Shown: in pieces, positions 42,167 through 51,671 of the stretch
Position numbering within the stretch: position 1 is the first letter of the stretch
Layout: each line of letters begins with the position of its first letter
NCBI RefSeq assembly: GCF_039543385.1
Contig: NZ_BAABJQ010000010.1
Span: 206,164 to 270,163, forward strand
DNA length: 64,000 nucleotides
Reading direction: 5' to 3'
Source of the DNA: Rugosimonospora acidiphila
Lineage (GTDB): Bacteria; Actinomycetota; Actinomycetes; Mycobacteriales; Micromonosporaceae
Program-made: the position numbers and the translations under genes
The notes under the pieces: generated by a model
Told to the model about the DNA's origin: nothing
Seen by the model: the letters and a program-made list of their open reading frames with translations, nothing else
The model's database searches: none

Positions 42167-42712
42167 GTGGTCAGATACGCGGTCATGCTGCGCGGCATCA
42201 ATCTCGGCTCGAACCGCCGGGTCACCATGCAGGACCTGCGTGCCCTGCTGTCCGGCCTCGGCTACCAGGACGTGCGCACGCTGCTGCAGAGCGGCAACGC
42301 GGTGTTCGGCGCCGCTAGCCGCAAACCGGACAAGCTCTCCGCGGAGATCACCGACCGGCTGGCCGCGGAGCTGGGCATGGACATCGGCTGCGTCATCCGC
42401 ACCGCCGACGAGCTGGCCGCCGTCGTGGCGGCCAACCCGTTCCCGGACAAGGCCACCGAGGGTGCCAAGTTGGCGGTGACCTTCCTGGACGGGCCGGTGG
42501 ATCCGGCCCGGTTCGCCGACACCGACCCGGCCGACTTCGCCCCCGACGAGTTCCGGCTGGCCGGCCGGGAGGTCTACGTGTGGCTGCCCAACGGGTTCAG
42601 CAACAGCCGGATTCCGGTGAACTTCTGGGACAAGCGGATCGACCGGGTGTCGACCACCCGCAACTGGAACACGGTCACCAAGCTGCTGGCGATGGTGAGC
42701 GGCGCCGCGTGA
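42167..42712 (+). CDS. DUF1697 family protein
   Basis: 181 residues. It matches the DUF1697 pattern: YAVMLRGINLGSNRRVTMQDLRALLSGLGY, LLQSGNAVF, and the C-terminal RVSTTRNWNTVTKLLAM. The function of this widespread family is not established. It is divergent from tex with 54 bp between them. Confidence 0.9.
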   Translation: MVRYAVMLRGINLGSNRRVTMQDLRALLSGLGYQDVRTLLQSGNAVFGAASRKPDKLSAEITDRLAAELGMDIGCVIRTADELAAVVAANPFPDKATEGAKLAVTFLDGPVDPARFADTDPADFAPDEFRLAGREVYVWLPNGFSNSRIPVNFWDKRIDRVSTTRNWNTVTKLLAMVSGAA

Positions 42713-42741
42713 TGAGCGCCGCCCGGTGATCGCCGCGCGGG

Positions 42742-43488
42742 CTACAGCCCGCCGTTGCTGTACAGCAGTTGGCCGTTGACCCAGCCGCCCTGCGGCGAGC
42801 AGAGGAACGCGACGAGGTTGGCGCAGTCCACCGGCTCGCCCAGCCGACCCAGCGGGGTCGCCTCGGTGAAGCGTTTGATCAACTCCGGGGTCATCCAGCC
42901 GGTGTCGACCGGGCCCGGATTGATGACGTTGGCGGTCACGCCCAGGTGGCGCAGCTCCTTCGCGGCCGCGATGGTGATCCGGTCCAGCGCGCCCTTGCTG
43001 GCCCCGTACGGCAGGTTGTCGACCGTGTGATCGCTGGTCAGCGCGATGATGCGCCCGGCGCCGAAGGGCTCCCGGTAGCGCCGGGCGAACTCGCGGATGA
43101 GCAGCCAGGAGGCCCGGGTGTTGACCGCGAAGTGCCGGTCGAAGCTCTCCAGGCTGGTGTTCAGCAGGCCGGAATCCACCGACTCGCAGTGCGCCATGAC
43201 CAGCGCCCGGACCGGGCCGAGCGCGCCGACCACCTCGTCCAGGAGGCGGGCCGGGGCCTCGGGGTCGGTCAGGTCGGCGGGCGCACCGTGACCGCGCGCG
43301 CCCAGCTCGGCGAGCTGGTGCTCGATCCGTTCGGGGGCCTCGTCGTCGGCGCCCCAGACCATCCGCTGGTCGTACGGCCGCCAGTACGAGTAACCGATGT
43401 CCCAGCCCTCGGCGGCCAGCCGGGCCACGATGGCCGCGCCGATGCCGACCCGTCGTCCGACCCCGGTCACCAGCGCCACAGGTCTCAT
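42742..43488 (-). CDS. Short-chain dehydrogenase/reductase
   Basis: 248 residues. The dinucleotide site TGVGRRVGIGAAI is a variant of TGxxxGIG, the catalytic pair is Tyr-x-x-x-Lys in YGASKGAL, and INPGPVDTGWM follows as usual. The middle strand NNAG motif is replaced (MAHCESVD), and Ser is less clear. The substrate cannot be told. Confidence 0.87.
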   Translation of the reverse strand: MRPVALVTGVGRRVGIGAAIVARLAAEGWDIGYSYWRPYDQRMVWGADDEAPERIEHQLAELGARGHGAPADLTDPEAPARLLDEVVGALGPVRALVMAHCESVDSGLLNTSLESFDRHFAVNTRASWLLIREFARRYREPFGAGRIIALTSDHTVDNLPYGASKGALDRITIAAAKELRHLGVTANVINPGPVDTGWMTPELIKRFTEATPLGRLGEPVDCANLVAFLCSPQGGWVNGQLLYSNGGL

Positions 43489-43634
43489 CCCAGCGACCTT
43501 AGGCGAAGAGGGGAGGGCGGGGGAGCGGTTTCTGATCCCGCCCCGTGCGGTCCGGCCGGGCCTGCCCGACGCCGGTCAGGGATGAGGTCGGCCGGCCCGT
43601 CCCCCGTTGACGAGCCGGCCGTGATCATGGTGGG

Positions 43635-44312
43635 TCAGAGCGTGACGGCGATCCGGTTGTCCACCGACGTCACCCCGGGGGCGGACCAGGCCACCCGCTC
43701 GGCCTCCTGCTTCTCGACCCACGAGCGCACCGAACCCCGCAGAATCACCTTGTCGGTCTCGACGTCGACGTTGACCTGCTCGGCGTCGGTCTCCGCGTTG
43801 CGGCTCAGCGCGTCCTCGATGCGCTGGCGCAGCTCCCCCGCGGAGGGCTGGATGCGGGGCCGTACCGTGACCAGGTTGGTCACGCCGCGCACGCCGGAGA
43901 GCCGGCGTACGGCCCGCTCCGCCGAGCGGCGCTGGTACTCCCACTCGACCTCGCCCTTGACCGTCACCCAGCCGCGAGCCACGGTGATGTCGAGCCGCTC
44001 GATCGGCACGAAGGCGTCCCACTCCAGGGCCCGGGTGGCCGCGCCGGCGATGTCGGCGTCGGTGCGCTCGGCGGAGCTGGGCAGCCTGACCTCGATGTCG
44101 TTGGCCACCGCCCGCACGCCGTTGACGCGGTGCGCGGTGCGCTCGGCGGTCCACTTCTTGCCGTAGTTGTCCACCCAGCCGGTCAGGGCCACCACGCCGT
44201 CGTTGACGGTCACGCCGATCTCGTTGGGCTGGACCCGGGCGTCCCAGCTGAACTCCTCCAGGACATCCCGTTGGATCTGGTCGTCGGTACGAGTCACCGA
44301 TGGGCCGGTCAT
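43635..44312 (-). CDS. Triple BON-domain protein
   Basis: 225 residues; the ATG has AGGAAGGG upstream. Three BON domains follow one another at about 10-75, 83-150 and 158-225, each with a beta-alpha-beta core such as IGVTVNDGVVALTGWVDN and LDITVARGWVTVKGEVEW. There is no signal peptide. BON domains often bind membranes or support envelope stress survival; the exact role here is unknown. Confidence 0.87.
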   Translation of the reverse strand: MTGPSVTRTDDQIQRDVLEEFSWDARVQPNEIGVTVNDGVVALTGWVDNYGKKWTAERTAHRVNGVRAVANDIEVRLPSSAERTDADIAGAATRALEWDAFVPIERLDITVARGWVTVKGEVEWEYQRRSAERAVRRLSGVRGVTNLVTVRPRIQPSAGELRQRIEDALSRNAETDAEQVNVDVETDKVILRGSVRSWVEKQEAERVAWSAPGVTSVDNRIAVTL

Positions 44313-44394
44313 CTGCGGATACCCTTCCTGACGCCTACCCGCCGATCGTTGCGCCGTACCGGGTGAGGTCCCCTCACCCTCACGCGGTGAACCG

Positions 44395-47300
44395 TCACAG
44401 CAGGTGCAGTTCGCGAGCCCGGCGAACCGCGTCCCGGCGGCGCGCGGCGTCCAGTTTGCGGTAGATGTTGCGGACATGCGTCTTGACCGTGTTCACCGAC
44501 AGGGACATCTCCACGGCGATCTCGGTGTTCGACAGGATGCTCTGCAGGTACCGCAGCACGGTCAGCTCGCGCTCGGTGAGCGGTTCGGCCAGGGTGGCCG
44601 GCGCCGCCGCGCCCGGGTCGGCCGGCGCCGGCCGTTCGCCGGCCGCGACCAGCTCGTTCACCAGTGACCAGCAGGCCGTGCCCGAGTCCAGGTGCTCGAT
44701 GAGCAACTCCCGCGCGGACGCGCCGGCCCGGGTGAACACCCGCCGGTAGCCCTCGGGCTCGGCCAGCCGCAGCACCTGTTCCAGCGTCCGGCTGGCCCGG
44801 CGGGTGTCGCCGGCCCGGCGGGTGGCGAGCGCCTCGACCAGCCCGGCGGACAGCCGGACCGGCAGCGGCGCGCCGGCCTCCTCGTGCCAGCCGTGCAGCG
44901 TGCGCAGCGCGGCCGCCGGATCGCCGTCGCGCAGGTACGCGTGGGCCCGGGCGACCGCCAGCGCGGGGTCGCGCGCCGGGGCGGGGGCCGGCCCCTGCTG
45001 CCCGGCGGCCCCGGGCGCGGCCGACACCTGCCGGGTGGCGCCCGGCGGCGCGCCGGATCCATGCCGCACCGGCCCGTGCTGGGCGGTTCCGTGCTGGGCG
45101 GTGCCGAGCTGAGTGGTCCCGTGCTGGGCGGTGCCGAGCTGAGTGGCCCCGTGCTGGAGAGCCCCCGGCTGCGGCGGGCGGGACGGTCCGCCGGAGGGGG
45201 TGTGGGCGAGCAGCCGCCGTACCGTCTCGGCGTCGCCGTGGGCCGTGCGCAGGTCGGCCTCGACCGCCGCGAACCACTGCTCCAGGAACGCCGACGGTGG
45301 CCGGTCGGCCAGATCGCGCCGCCCGGCCGACAGCACCTCGTACCCCTTGGCCAGCTCGCCCTGCTCGTGCAGCAGCTGCGCGGAGACCACCGCCACGCAG
45401 CCGGCCAGCACCGGCTCCGAACCCGGCTCGCACGCGCCGGCCGCGAAGTCCACCTCGGAACGGGCGCGGCCCAGCCGGTCCCGCTGGATGTCCACCAGAG
45501 CCAGCGCCAGGTACGCGTAGCCGCGGTGCACCGCCCGGGACTGGCCGGGGCAGGGCGGCAGGGCGATGGCATCCTGCGCGGTGCGCTGGGCGGCGCGCAA
45601 CTCGCCGCGTACCGCCTGGACGAACGCGAGGGTGCTGGCGCACACGAGCCGGGGGCAGGACAGCCCGGCGGCCTCGGCGTGGGCGAGGCCGGTGCGCAGG
45701 GCGGCCTCGGCCGCGTTCAGGTCGGCGGCGGTCAGCTCTGCGGTACCGAGCGCGGCCAGCGCGATCGCGGCCGGCCCGGCCTCGGCCGAACCCCCCGCCC
45801 CGCCAACAGTTCCGGCCCGGCCAACAGTTCCCGCTCCGCCAACAGTTCCGGCCCCGCCAACCGTTCCCGCTCCGGCGGTCGTTCCGGCCCCGGTCGCGGT
45901 CGGCTCGTCCGCGCCGTTCGGCCCGTCCGCGCCGTCCGGCCCGAGTGCGCCGTCCGGCCCGAGTGCGCCGTCCGGCCCGAGTGCGCCGTCCTGCCCGAGT
46001 GCGCCGTCCGGTCCGACCGACCCGATCGGTCCGACCGACCCGATCGGTCCGACCGACCCGATCGGTCCGACCGATCCGATCGGGGCGACCGACCCGACAG
46101 GGGCGACCGGGCCGAGCAGGTCGAGCATGGCGAGCGCCGCGCGCCGGGTCTGCGCAGCGTCGCCGCGCTGCTGGGCCTGTGCCAGCCGCAGCGCCGTCGT
46201 GATCAGCGCGAACCGGTCCCGGCGGTCCTCGTCGAGCAGGTGGCGGTGCCCGTCGGCCAGCCGCAGGTACCCCTCGGCGGTGTCCAGGTCGCGCAGGTCC
46301 AACCGTTCGGCGGCGTACGCCAGGGCCAACTCCGGGTCGGCCCGGATGGCGTCGGCCGGCGGCGGCGGCATGGGCGCGGGCAGCTGCTCGTCGTGCCCGT
46401 ACCGGGCCAGGTGGTGCCAGTTGCCGACGAGCAGCCCGGTGGCGTATCCCCAGTCCTGCGCGGCCAGCGCGTGGCGCAGGGCGTCCACCGGCTGATCCTG
46501 CCCGGCGTGCCAGCGGGCCGCCCGCCGGTGCAGGTCGGCGATGCGCTCGGGCGCCTGCCGGTGCAGCCGGGCGCGCAGCAGTTCCCCGAACATCCGGTGG
46601 TACCGGTACCACGACGGCCGGGAGTCCAGCGGCACCACGAACGTGTTGGTCCGGGACAGCTCGGCGAGCACCTGGTCGCCGTCGTCGCGCCCGGTCAGCG
46701 CCTCGACCAGCCCGCCGCACAACCCTTGCAGGATCGAGGTGTCCACCATCGCGTCCTGGATGCCGGGGGACTGGTCCTCGAACACCTCACCGATCAGGTA
46801 CTCGGTGACGGTCGGGTCGTCCCCGGCGAAGTGGCCGGCGAACCTGGCCGGGTCCGGGTGCTCCCGCAGGGACAGCGCGGCGAGCCGTACCCCGGCCGGC
46901 CAGCCCTCGGTGTGTGCCTGCAGCGCGTCGAGGGCGGGGCCCGGCAGCGCCAGCTCCTGCTCACCCAGCAGCCGCGCGGTCTCGGCGGCGGTGAACGACA
47001 GCTCGGCGGCGCGCACCTCGGTCAGCTCGTCGCGCAGGCGCAGCCGGTGCAGCGGCAGCGCCGGGTCGACCCGGGTGGCGAGGATCAGCCGCAGTCCGCT
47101 GGCCGCGTGGCGCAGCAGGAACTCCAACCCGGACATCACGCCGGCGTCCTGGACGTGGTGGAAGTCGTCGAGCACCAGTACCGCCGGCTCGGCCAGGCCG
47201 GACAGCGCCCCGGCCAGCTCGGTGAGGTACCCGCTCGACCCGGGTACCGGCAGCGGTCCGGGTACCCCGGCCGAGTCCAGGGCGGCGTTGAGGTAACACC

Positions 47301-47697
47301 AGAACCGCTCGCCCGCGTCGTCGGGTTCGAGCGACAGCCAGCCGGTGCCGCCGCGTTCCCGTCCCCAGGTGCTCAGCAGCACCGTCTTGCCCCAACCCGC
47401 CGGCGCCACCAGTACGGTCAGCGGGCCGCGGGTTCCGGCGTCGAGCAGGTTGTGCAGCCTAGACCGGTTGACCAGGCTACCGGGCAGCGGCGGCATGGCG
47501 AGCTTGGAGACCAGCAGCGGCTCGGCGCCGACGGCGCCCGCCAGGCGAGCGGCGTCGTCGTCAACGACCGGATGACCTGCGGTTTCACCAGCGATGTCGG
47601 TATTGTCAGCAATGCCAATGTTACCGACGCTGTTGGTGAAATTGACCTCCGGGTGATCTTGAGGCACCCGTCCCACCCCCGTGGAGACCTCGAACAA
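44395..47697 (-). CDS. Giant MalT/LAL-type LuxR regulator with coding minisatellites
   Basis: 1100 residues. A STAND ATPase region has Walker A VAPAGWGKTVLL (about 97-108) and the Walker B strand AVLVLDDFHHV. TPR-like helical repeats occupy the middle, and a C-terminal LuxR HTH (LTERELTVLRYLQSILSNTE, then VNTVKTHVRNIYRKL) ends the protein. Two low-complexity insertions interrupt the TPR part: a collagen-like run of GPIGSV and GPDGAL units passing into GAGTVG units (DNA about 45790-46110), and a run of QHGTTQLGTA-like units (DNA about 45060-45165). Such regulators respond to sugars or other inducers. The gene diverges from dnaK. Confidence 0.87.
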   Translation of the reverse strand: MFEVSTGVGRVPQDHPEVNFTNSVGNIGIADNTDIAGETAGHPVVDDDAARLAGAVGAEPLLVSKLAMPPLPGSLVNRSRLHNLLDAGTRGPLTVLVAPAGWGKTVLLSTWGRERGGTGWLSLEPDDAGERFWCYLNAALDSAGVPGPLPVPGSSGYLTELAGALSGLAEPAVLVLDDFHHVQDAGVMSGLEFLLRHAASGLRLILATRVDPALPLHRLRLRDELTEVRAAELSFTAAETARLLGEQELALPGPALDALQAHTEGWPAGVRLAALSLREHPDPARFAGHFAGDDPTVTEYLIGEVFEDQSPGIQDAMVDTSILQGLCGGLVEALTGRDDGDQVLAELSRTNTFVVPLDSRPSWYRYHRMFGELLRARLHRQAPERIADLHRRAARWHAGQDQPVDALRHALAAQDWGYATGLLVGNWHHLARYGHDEQLPAPMPPPPADAIRADPELALAYAAERLDLRDLDTAEGYLRLADGHRHLLDEDRRDRFALITTALRLAQAQQRGDAAQTRRAALAMLDLLGPVAPVGSVAPIGSVGPIGSVGPIGSVGPIGSVGPDGALGQDGALGPDGALGPDGALGPDGADGPNGADEPTATGAGTTAGAGTVGGAGTVGGAGTVGRAGTVGGAGGSAEAGPAAIALAALGTAELTAADLNAAEAALRTGLAHAEAAGLSCPRLVCASTLAFVQAVRGELRAAQRTAQDAIALPPCPGQSRAVHRGYAYLALALVDIQRDRLGRARSEVDFAAGACEPGSEPVLAGCVAVVSAQLLHEQGELAKGYEVLSAGRRDLADRPPSAFLEQWFAAVEADLRTAHGDAETVRRLLAHTPSGGPSRPPQPGALQHGATQLGTAQHGTTQLGTAQHGTAQHGPVRHGSGAPPGATRQVSAAPGAAGQQGPAPAPARDPALAVARAHAYLRDGDPAAALRTLHGWHEEAGAPLPVRLSAGLVEALATRRAGDTRRASRTLEQVLRLAEPEGYRRVFTRAGASARELLIEHLDSGTACWSLVNELVAAGERPAPADPGAAAPATLAEPLTERELTVLRYLQSILSNTEIAVEMSLSVNTVKTHVRNIYRKLDAARRRDAVRRARELHLL
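45790..46110 (-). repeat. Minisatellite inside the LuxR gene
   Basis: Successive blocks of 12-18-bp units encode GAGTVG-, GPDGAL- and GPIGSV-type repeats, all multiples of three and in frame. Copy number is likely to vary between strains. Confidence 0.8.
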
Positions 47698-47866
47698 CCA
47701 ACTCTTGCGTTATCCCCGGCGCGGCGGCGCAAACCGGCACCGGGCGAGGACGTTCATCCGCGGCGGGCGAACCGGGATCACCCGGCTAGTGCAGATCGTG
47801 GCGCTACGGAAGACGTTCGCCCGCCGAGGTGGCCCGAGCGGGACACGGGGGAGGTTGCACGCAGGG

Positions 47867-49741
47867 ATGGTCAAGGCAGTCGGTATCGACCTCGGGACCA
47901 CGAACTCCGTGATCTCCCTCGTCGAGGGCGGGTCGCCGATGGTGATCGTGAGCGCCGAGGGCTCCCGTACGACCCCCTCGGTGGTCGCCTTCACCGACGG
48001 CGAGCGCCTGGTCGGGCAGCTGGCCCGGCGCCAGGCAATCCTCAATCCCGGTGGTACCGCGTTCTCCGCCAAGCGGTTCGTCGGCCGGCGCTACGAGGAG
48101 ATCTCCGAGGAGTCGCAGACGGTGGCCTTCACCGTCGTACCGGGGCCGGAAGGGATGGCGCGGTTCGACATCCACGGCGACCAGTACGCCCCGGAGGAGA
48201 TCAGCGCGCAGATCCTCGGCAAGCTCGTCGAGGACGCCAGCCGGTACCTCGGCGAGCAGGTCACCCAGGCCGTGATCACGGTGCCGGCGTACTTCAACGA
48301 CGTGCAGCGCGCGGCCACCAAGGAGGCCGGCCGCATCGCCGGGCTCGACGTGCTGCGCATCATCAACGAGCCGACCGCCGCCGCCCTGGCCTACGGGGTG
48401 GACAAGCGGCAGAACGAGACGGTGCTCGTATTCGACCTGGGCGGCGGCACCTTCGACGTGAGCGTGCTCGACGTCGGCGAGGGCGTGGTGGAGGTGCGGG
48501 CCACGGCCGGCGACACGCACCTGGGCGGCGACGACTTCGACCGCCGGCTGGTCGACCACCTGGCCGCCGGGTTCCAGCGCGAACACGGCATCGACCTGCG
48601 CGAGAACCCGCAGTCGCGGCAGCGGCTGTTCGAGGCCGCGGAGGCGGCCAAGGTCGAGCTGAGTTCGGTGTCGCACACCCAGGTCAACCTGCCCTTCATC
48701 GCCTCCGGCGGGGACGGCCCGAAGCACCTGTGCGAGACCGTCACCCGGGACGGGTTCGAGGAGCTGACCCGCGACCTGCTCGACCGGTGCGTGGAGCCGG
48801 TTCGGCAGGCGTTGAGCGACGCCGGGCTCGGCCCCAACCAGCTCGACGAGGTCATCCTGGTCGGCGGTTCCACCCGGATGCCGGCGGTGCAGGCGCTGGT
48901 CAGGAAGCTGACCGGCGGCCGGAAACCGAACATGAGCGTGAATCCGGACGAGGTAGTGGCGATGGGCGCGGCGATCCAGGCCGCGGTGCTGACCGGGCAG
49001 GGCCCGGACGTGGTGCTGCTGGATGTCATCCCGCTCTCGCTCGGGCTGGAGACGCTCGGCGGCGTGATGACCAGGCTGATCGAGCGCAACACCACCATTC
49101 CGGTGCGGCACAGCGAGGTGTTCTCCACCGCCGAGGACAACCAGTCGGCGGTGTCCATCGTGGTGCTGCAGGGGGAGCGGGAACGCGCGTCGGACAACCG
49201 GCTGATCGGCCGGTTCCTGCTGGAGGACATCCGGCCGGCCCAGCGCGGCGTACCCCAGATCGAGGTCACGTTCGACATCGATGTCAACGGCATGCTCACC
49301 GTGGCGGCCAAGGACACGCACACCGGGTCGGCGCAGGACATCACCATCACGAGGACCACGGATCTGAACCGGGTCGAGGTGGACCGCATGGTGACCGACG
49401 CGAACCGCAACCGCGACGAGGACGGGCGGATGCGCCGGCTCATCGACATGCGCAACGAGCTGGAGTCCGTCGCGTACCTGGTCGAACGCCGGCTGGACGA
49501 GCTGGAGGACGACGTACCCGTACACGAGAAGGCGCGCAGCGAGACGCTGTTGGCTCAGGCCCGGCAGGCGATGGAGGACCAGGCGCCGCTGGAGCAGATC
49601 GAGTCGATGAACACCGAGCTGCGCGAGATCGCCAAGGGGTTGGTCACCCTCGGCTCCAGGGTCCGGATGGGCGCCCCGGACCGGCTGGTGGGCGACGACG
49701 TGATCGACGTGAACACCGACGCGGGGCCCCAGGCGCGGTGA
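47867..49741 (+). CDS. DnaK-type Hsp70 chaperone (second copy likely)
   Basis: 624 residues from the ATG at 47867. The Hsp70 signatures are present: GIDLGTTNSVISL, VFDLGGGTFDVSVL and VILVGGSTRMPAVQ. The substrate-binding domain (VLLDVIPLSLGLETLGGVMTRLIERNTTIPV) is intact, but the C-terminal lid is short, lacks the acidic tail of the main DnaK and ends DVNTDAGPQAR. It overlaps a grpE-like gene; no dnaJ follows. I infer a specialised Hsp70 rather than the housekeeping dnaK-grpE-dnaJ locus. Confidence 0.9.
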   Translation: MVKAVGIDLGTTNSVISLVEGGSPMVIVSAEGSRTTPSVVAFTDGERLVGQLARRQAILNPGGTAFSAKRFVGRRYEEISEESQTVAFTVVPGPEGMARFDIHGDQYAPEEISAQILGKLVEDASRYLGEQVTQAVITVPAYFNDVQRAATKEAGRIAGLDVLRIINEPTAAALAYGVDKRQNETVLVFDLGGGTFDVSVLDVGEGVVEVRATAGDTHLGGDDFDRRLVDHLAAGFQREHGIDLRENPQSRQRLFEAAEAAKVELSSVSHTQVNLPFIASGGDGPKHLCETVTRDGFEELTRDLLDRCVEPVRQALSDAGLGPNQLDEVILVGGSTRMPAVQALVRKLTGGRKPNMSVNPDEVVAMGAAIQAAVLTGQGPDVVLLDVIPLSLGLETLGGVMTRLIERNTTIPVRHSEVFSTAEDNQSAVSIVVLQGERERASDNRLIGRFLLEDIRPAQRGVPQIEVTFDIDVNGMLTVAAKDTHTGSAQDITITRTTDLNRVEVDRMVTDANRNRDEDGRMRRLIDMRNELESVAYLVERRLDELEDDVPVHEKARSETLLAQARQAMEDQAPLEQIESMNTELREIAKGLVTLGSRVRMGAPDRLVGDDVIDVNTDAGPQAR

Positions 49742-50280
49742 ACCCCAGCAGCCAGCCCGAGCCCGGTGGCGTCCCGCTGTCGGGTCCACGGCGGGAGGAG
49801 ACGGCCGGGACCGCGGGGCCGCGGATGCCCTCCGGCGCCCCGCCGGGGCTCGAGCAACTGTCGGATATCGAACAGCGGTGGCGCCGGGCCATGTCCGATC
49901 TGGACAATTTGCGCCGGCGCTACGACCGCCAGATGGCCCGGGATCAGGCCAACGAGCGGTGCCAGGTGGTCGCGGCGTGGCTACCGGTGGTGGACAACCT
50001 CGATCTCGCCGTGGCGCACGCCGGCAGCGGCGAGGGCGGCGTCGTGGAGGGGGTACGGGCGATCCGTGACCAGGCCGTCGCGGTGCTGTCCGAACTCGGC
50101 TACCCGCGCCACGACGAGATCGGGGTCCCGTTCGATCCGGTCACCCACGAGGCGCTGAGCGTGGAGTGCCCCGCCGACCAACCGCCAGGGGTGGTGCTGC
50201 GGGTGCTGCGGCCCGGGTACGGCGACGGGGACCGCCAGCTGCGCCCGGCCTCCGTGGTGGTCTCCGGCGAGGGCGGCTGA
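49738..50280 (+). CDS. GrpE-like nucleotide exchange factor
   Basis: 180 residues from a GTG that overlaps the dnaK stop (GTGA). The coiled-coil and GrpE core are visible: DLDNLRRRYDRQMARDQ, VVAAWLPVVDNLDLAVAHA, VLSELGYPRHDEIGVPFDPVTHEAL and VLRPGY. It would drive ADP release from the adjacent Hsp70. The N-terminal 40 residues are Pro/Gly-rich and disordered. Confidence 0.9.
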   Translation: MNPSSQPEPGGVPLSGPRREETAGTAGPRMPSGAPPGLEQLSDIEQRWRRAMSDLDNLRRRYDRQMARDQANERCQVVAAWLPVVDNLDLAVAHAGSGEGGVVEGVRAIRDQAVAVLSELGYPRHDEIGVPFDPVTHEALSVECPADQPPGVVLRVLRPGYGDGDRQLRPASVVVSGEGG

Positions 50281-50353
50281 CTGTCCAACATTGGCTAAGC
50301 GTGTCAGGCGGAGCCGATCGTTTCGCCCGTTCATGGTTGGGGACAATGTTCGC

Positions 50354-51139
50354 ATGGAGGCAGGGGAGATGCCGGCGGTGACGCTGGCTGGCGACGTATC
50401 AATGCCGATCGTCGGTTTCGGGACCTGGCAGCTGGGCGGTGAGCAGGCCTACCAGGCGGTCCGGCAGGCGCTCGAGTCCGGGTACCGGCACATCGACACG
50501 GCGACGAACTACGGCAACGAGCAGGAGGTCGGCCGTGCCCTGCGGGACACCGGGCTGGCCCGCGGCGAGGTCTTCATCACCACCAAGGCGCCGCCGAGCG
50601 CCGCCGGTCGGGAGCGGGAGGCGATCACGGCCAGCCTGAACGCGCTGGGCGTGGACTACGTCGACCTGTGGCTGGTGCACTGGCCCCCGGCGGGCCGGGC
50701 GGCCCCCCCGATGTGGCGGGAGTTCCTGGCGGTGCGGGACAGGGGGCTGGTCCGGGCGATCGGCGTCAGCAACTACCGCACCGACCAGATCGACGAGCTG
50801 ATCGAGGCGACCGGGCAGCCGCCGGCGGTCAACCAGATCCCGTGGAGCCCCGCCCAGCACGACCCGGGCCGGTTGGCCGACAGCCGGGACCGCGGGGTGG
50901 TCGTGGAGGGGTATAGCCCGCTCAAGGGCACCCACCTGCGGGACCGGTTACTGGTGGAGATCGCCGATGGGCACCAGGTGACGGTGCCGCAGGTGGTGCT
51001 GCGCTGGCACGTCCAGCACGGCATCCCGGTGATCCCGAAGTCCGCGAACCCTGGTCGGATCAAGGAGAACTTCGACCTGTTCGGCTTCTCGCTGAGCGAG
51101 GACGAGATGGCCCGCATCGACGGGCTGTCGAAGGAGTGA
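50354..51139 (+). CDS. Aldo/keto reductase
   Basis: About 261 residues; the ATG at 50354 and one at 50369 are both possible. Counted from 50369, the catalytic tetrad is Asp43 (HIDTATNYG), Tyr48, Lys73 (TTKAP) and His104 (VHWPP). GVSNYRTDQI, NQIPWSPAQ and IPKSANPGRIKEN (NADPH site) are typical of the AKR5-like group. It reduces a carbonyl substrate, such as 2,5-diketo-D-gluconate or methylglyoxal, that cannot be fixed from sequence. Confidence 0.92.
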   Translation: MEAGEMPAVTLAGDVSMPIVGFGTWQLGGEQAYQAVRQALESGYRHIDTATNYGNEQEVGRALRDTGLARGEVFITTKAPPSAAGREREAITASLNALGVDYVDLWLVHWPPAGRAAPPMWREFLAVRDRGLVRAIGVSNYRTDQIDELIEATGQPPAVNQIPWSPAQHDPGRLADSRDRGVVVEGYSPLKGTHLRDRLLVEIADGHQVTVPQVVLRWHVQHGIPVIPKSANPGRIKENFDLFGFSLSEDEMARIDGLSKE

Positions 51140-51216
51140 GCGGTCGGGCCGGTCCGCGCGGCGGGCCGGCCCCTGACGTGACACCCACGGCACCCACGCC
51201 GGATCGCGTGACGAGA

Positions 51217-51666
51217 ATGGCCGTCGCGTCCGAGGGTGGGCACGATGGGAAGATGATCCCCCTCGATCTCGCTATCCGGCTGCGTGACGCCGGACTGGTG
51301 TGGCAGCCGAACGCCGGCGACTGGTTCGCCGTACCGGACCGCGACATGGACGACGAGCTGTTCGTGCTCAGCAACATGACCATCCAGGTGTACGAGGTGC
51401 CCGACGGCTCCGTGATCGGGTTCAACGGCACCACCCAGCGGGCGCTGGACGACCTGGACAAGGACGAGGCCGTGTGGCTGCCGCGCGAGGACCAGCTGCG
51501 CGAACTGCTCGGCCTGGCGTTCACGGCGCTGGAGCGCGCCCCGGACGGGTACCTGGTGCGCGGGCTCGCCGGCGAGTTCTCGGCCGAGAGCGTGGAGCGG
51601 GCGTACGGCGAGGCGTTGCTGCACCTGCTGGCAGGTCGTAGCGGGGACGGCAGGCCGCTACCCTGA
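51217..51666 (+). CDS. Conserved actinobacterial protein of unknown function
   Basis: About 149 residues from the ATG at 51217; an ATG at 51253 (MIPLDLAIRLRDAGL) may be the true start. The core AIRLRDAGLVWQPNAGDWFAVPDRDMDDELFVLSNMT and VIGFNGTTQRALD ... WLPREDQLRELLG belongs to a family common in actinomycetes and sometimes labelled pilus assembly CpaE, which the sequence does not support. No membrane or nucleotide-binding motif is seen. Confidence 0.72.
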   Translation: MAVASEGGHDGKMIPLDLAIRLRDAGLVWQPNAGDWFAVPDRDMDDELFVLSNMTIQVYEVPDGSVIGFNGTTQRALDDLDKDEAVWLPREDQLRELLGLAFTALERAPDGYLVRGLAGEFSAESVERAYGEALLHLLAGRSGDGRPLP

Positions 51667-51671
51667 GCGGC

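Noticed and set aside
44692..49737. A huge open frame opposite the LuxR gene that continues into dnaK and grpE in another frame
   Set aside because: Only its last 180 codons are a real gene (GrpE); the rest is an antisense or shifted shadow without domain signals.
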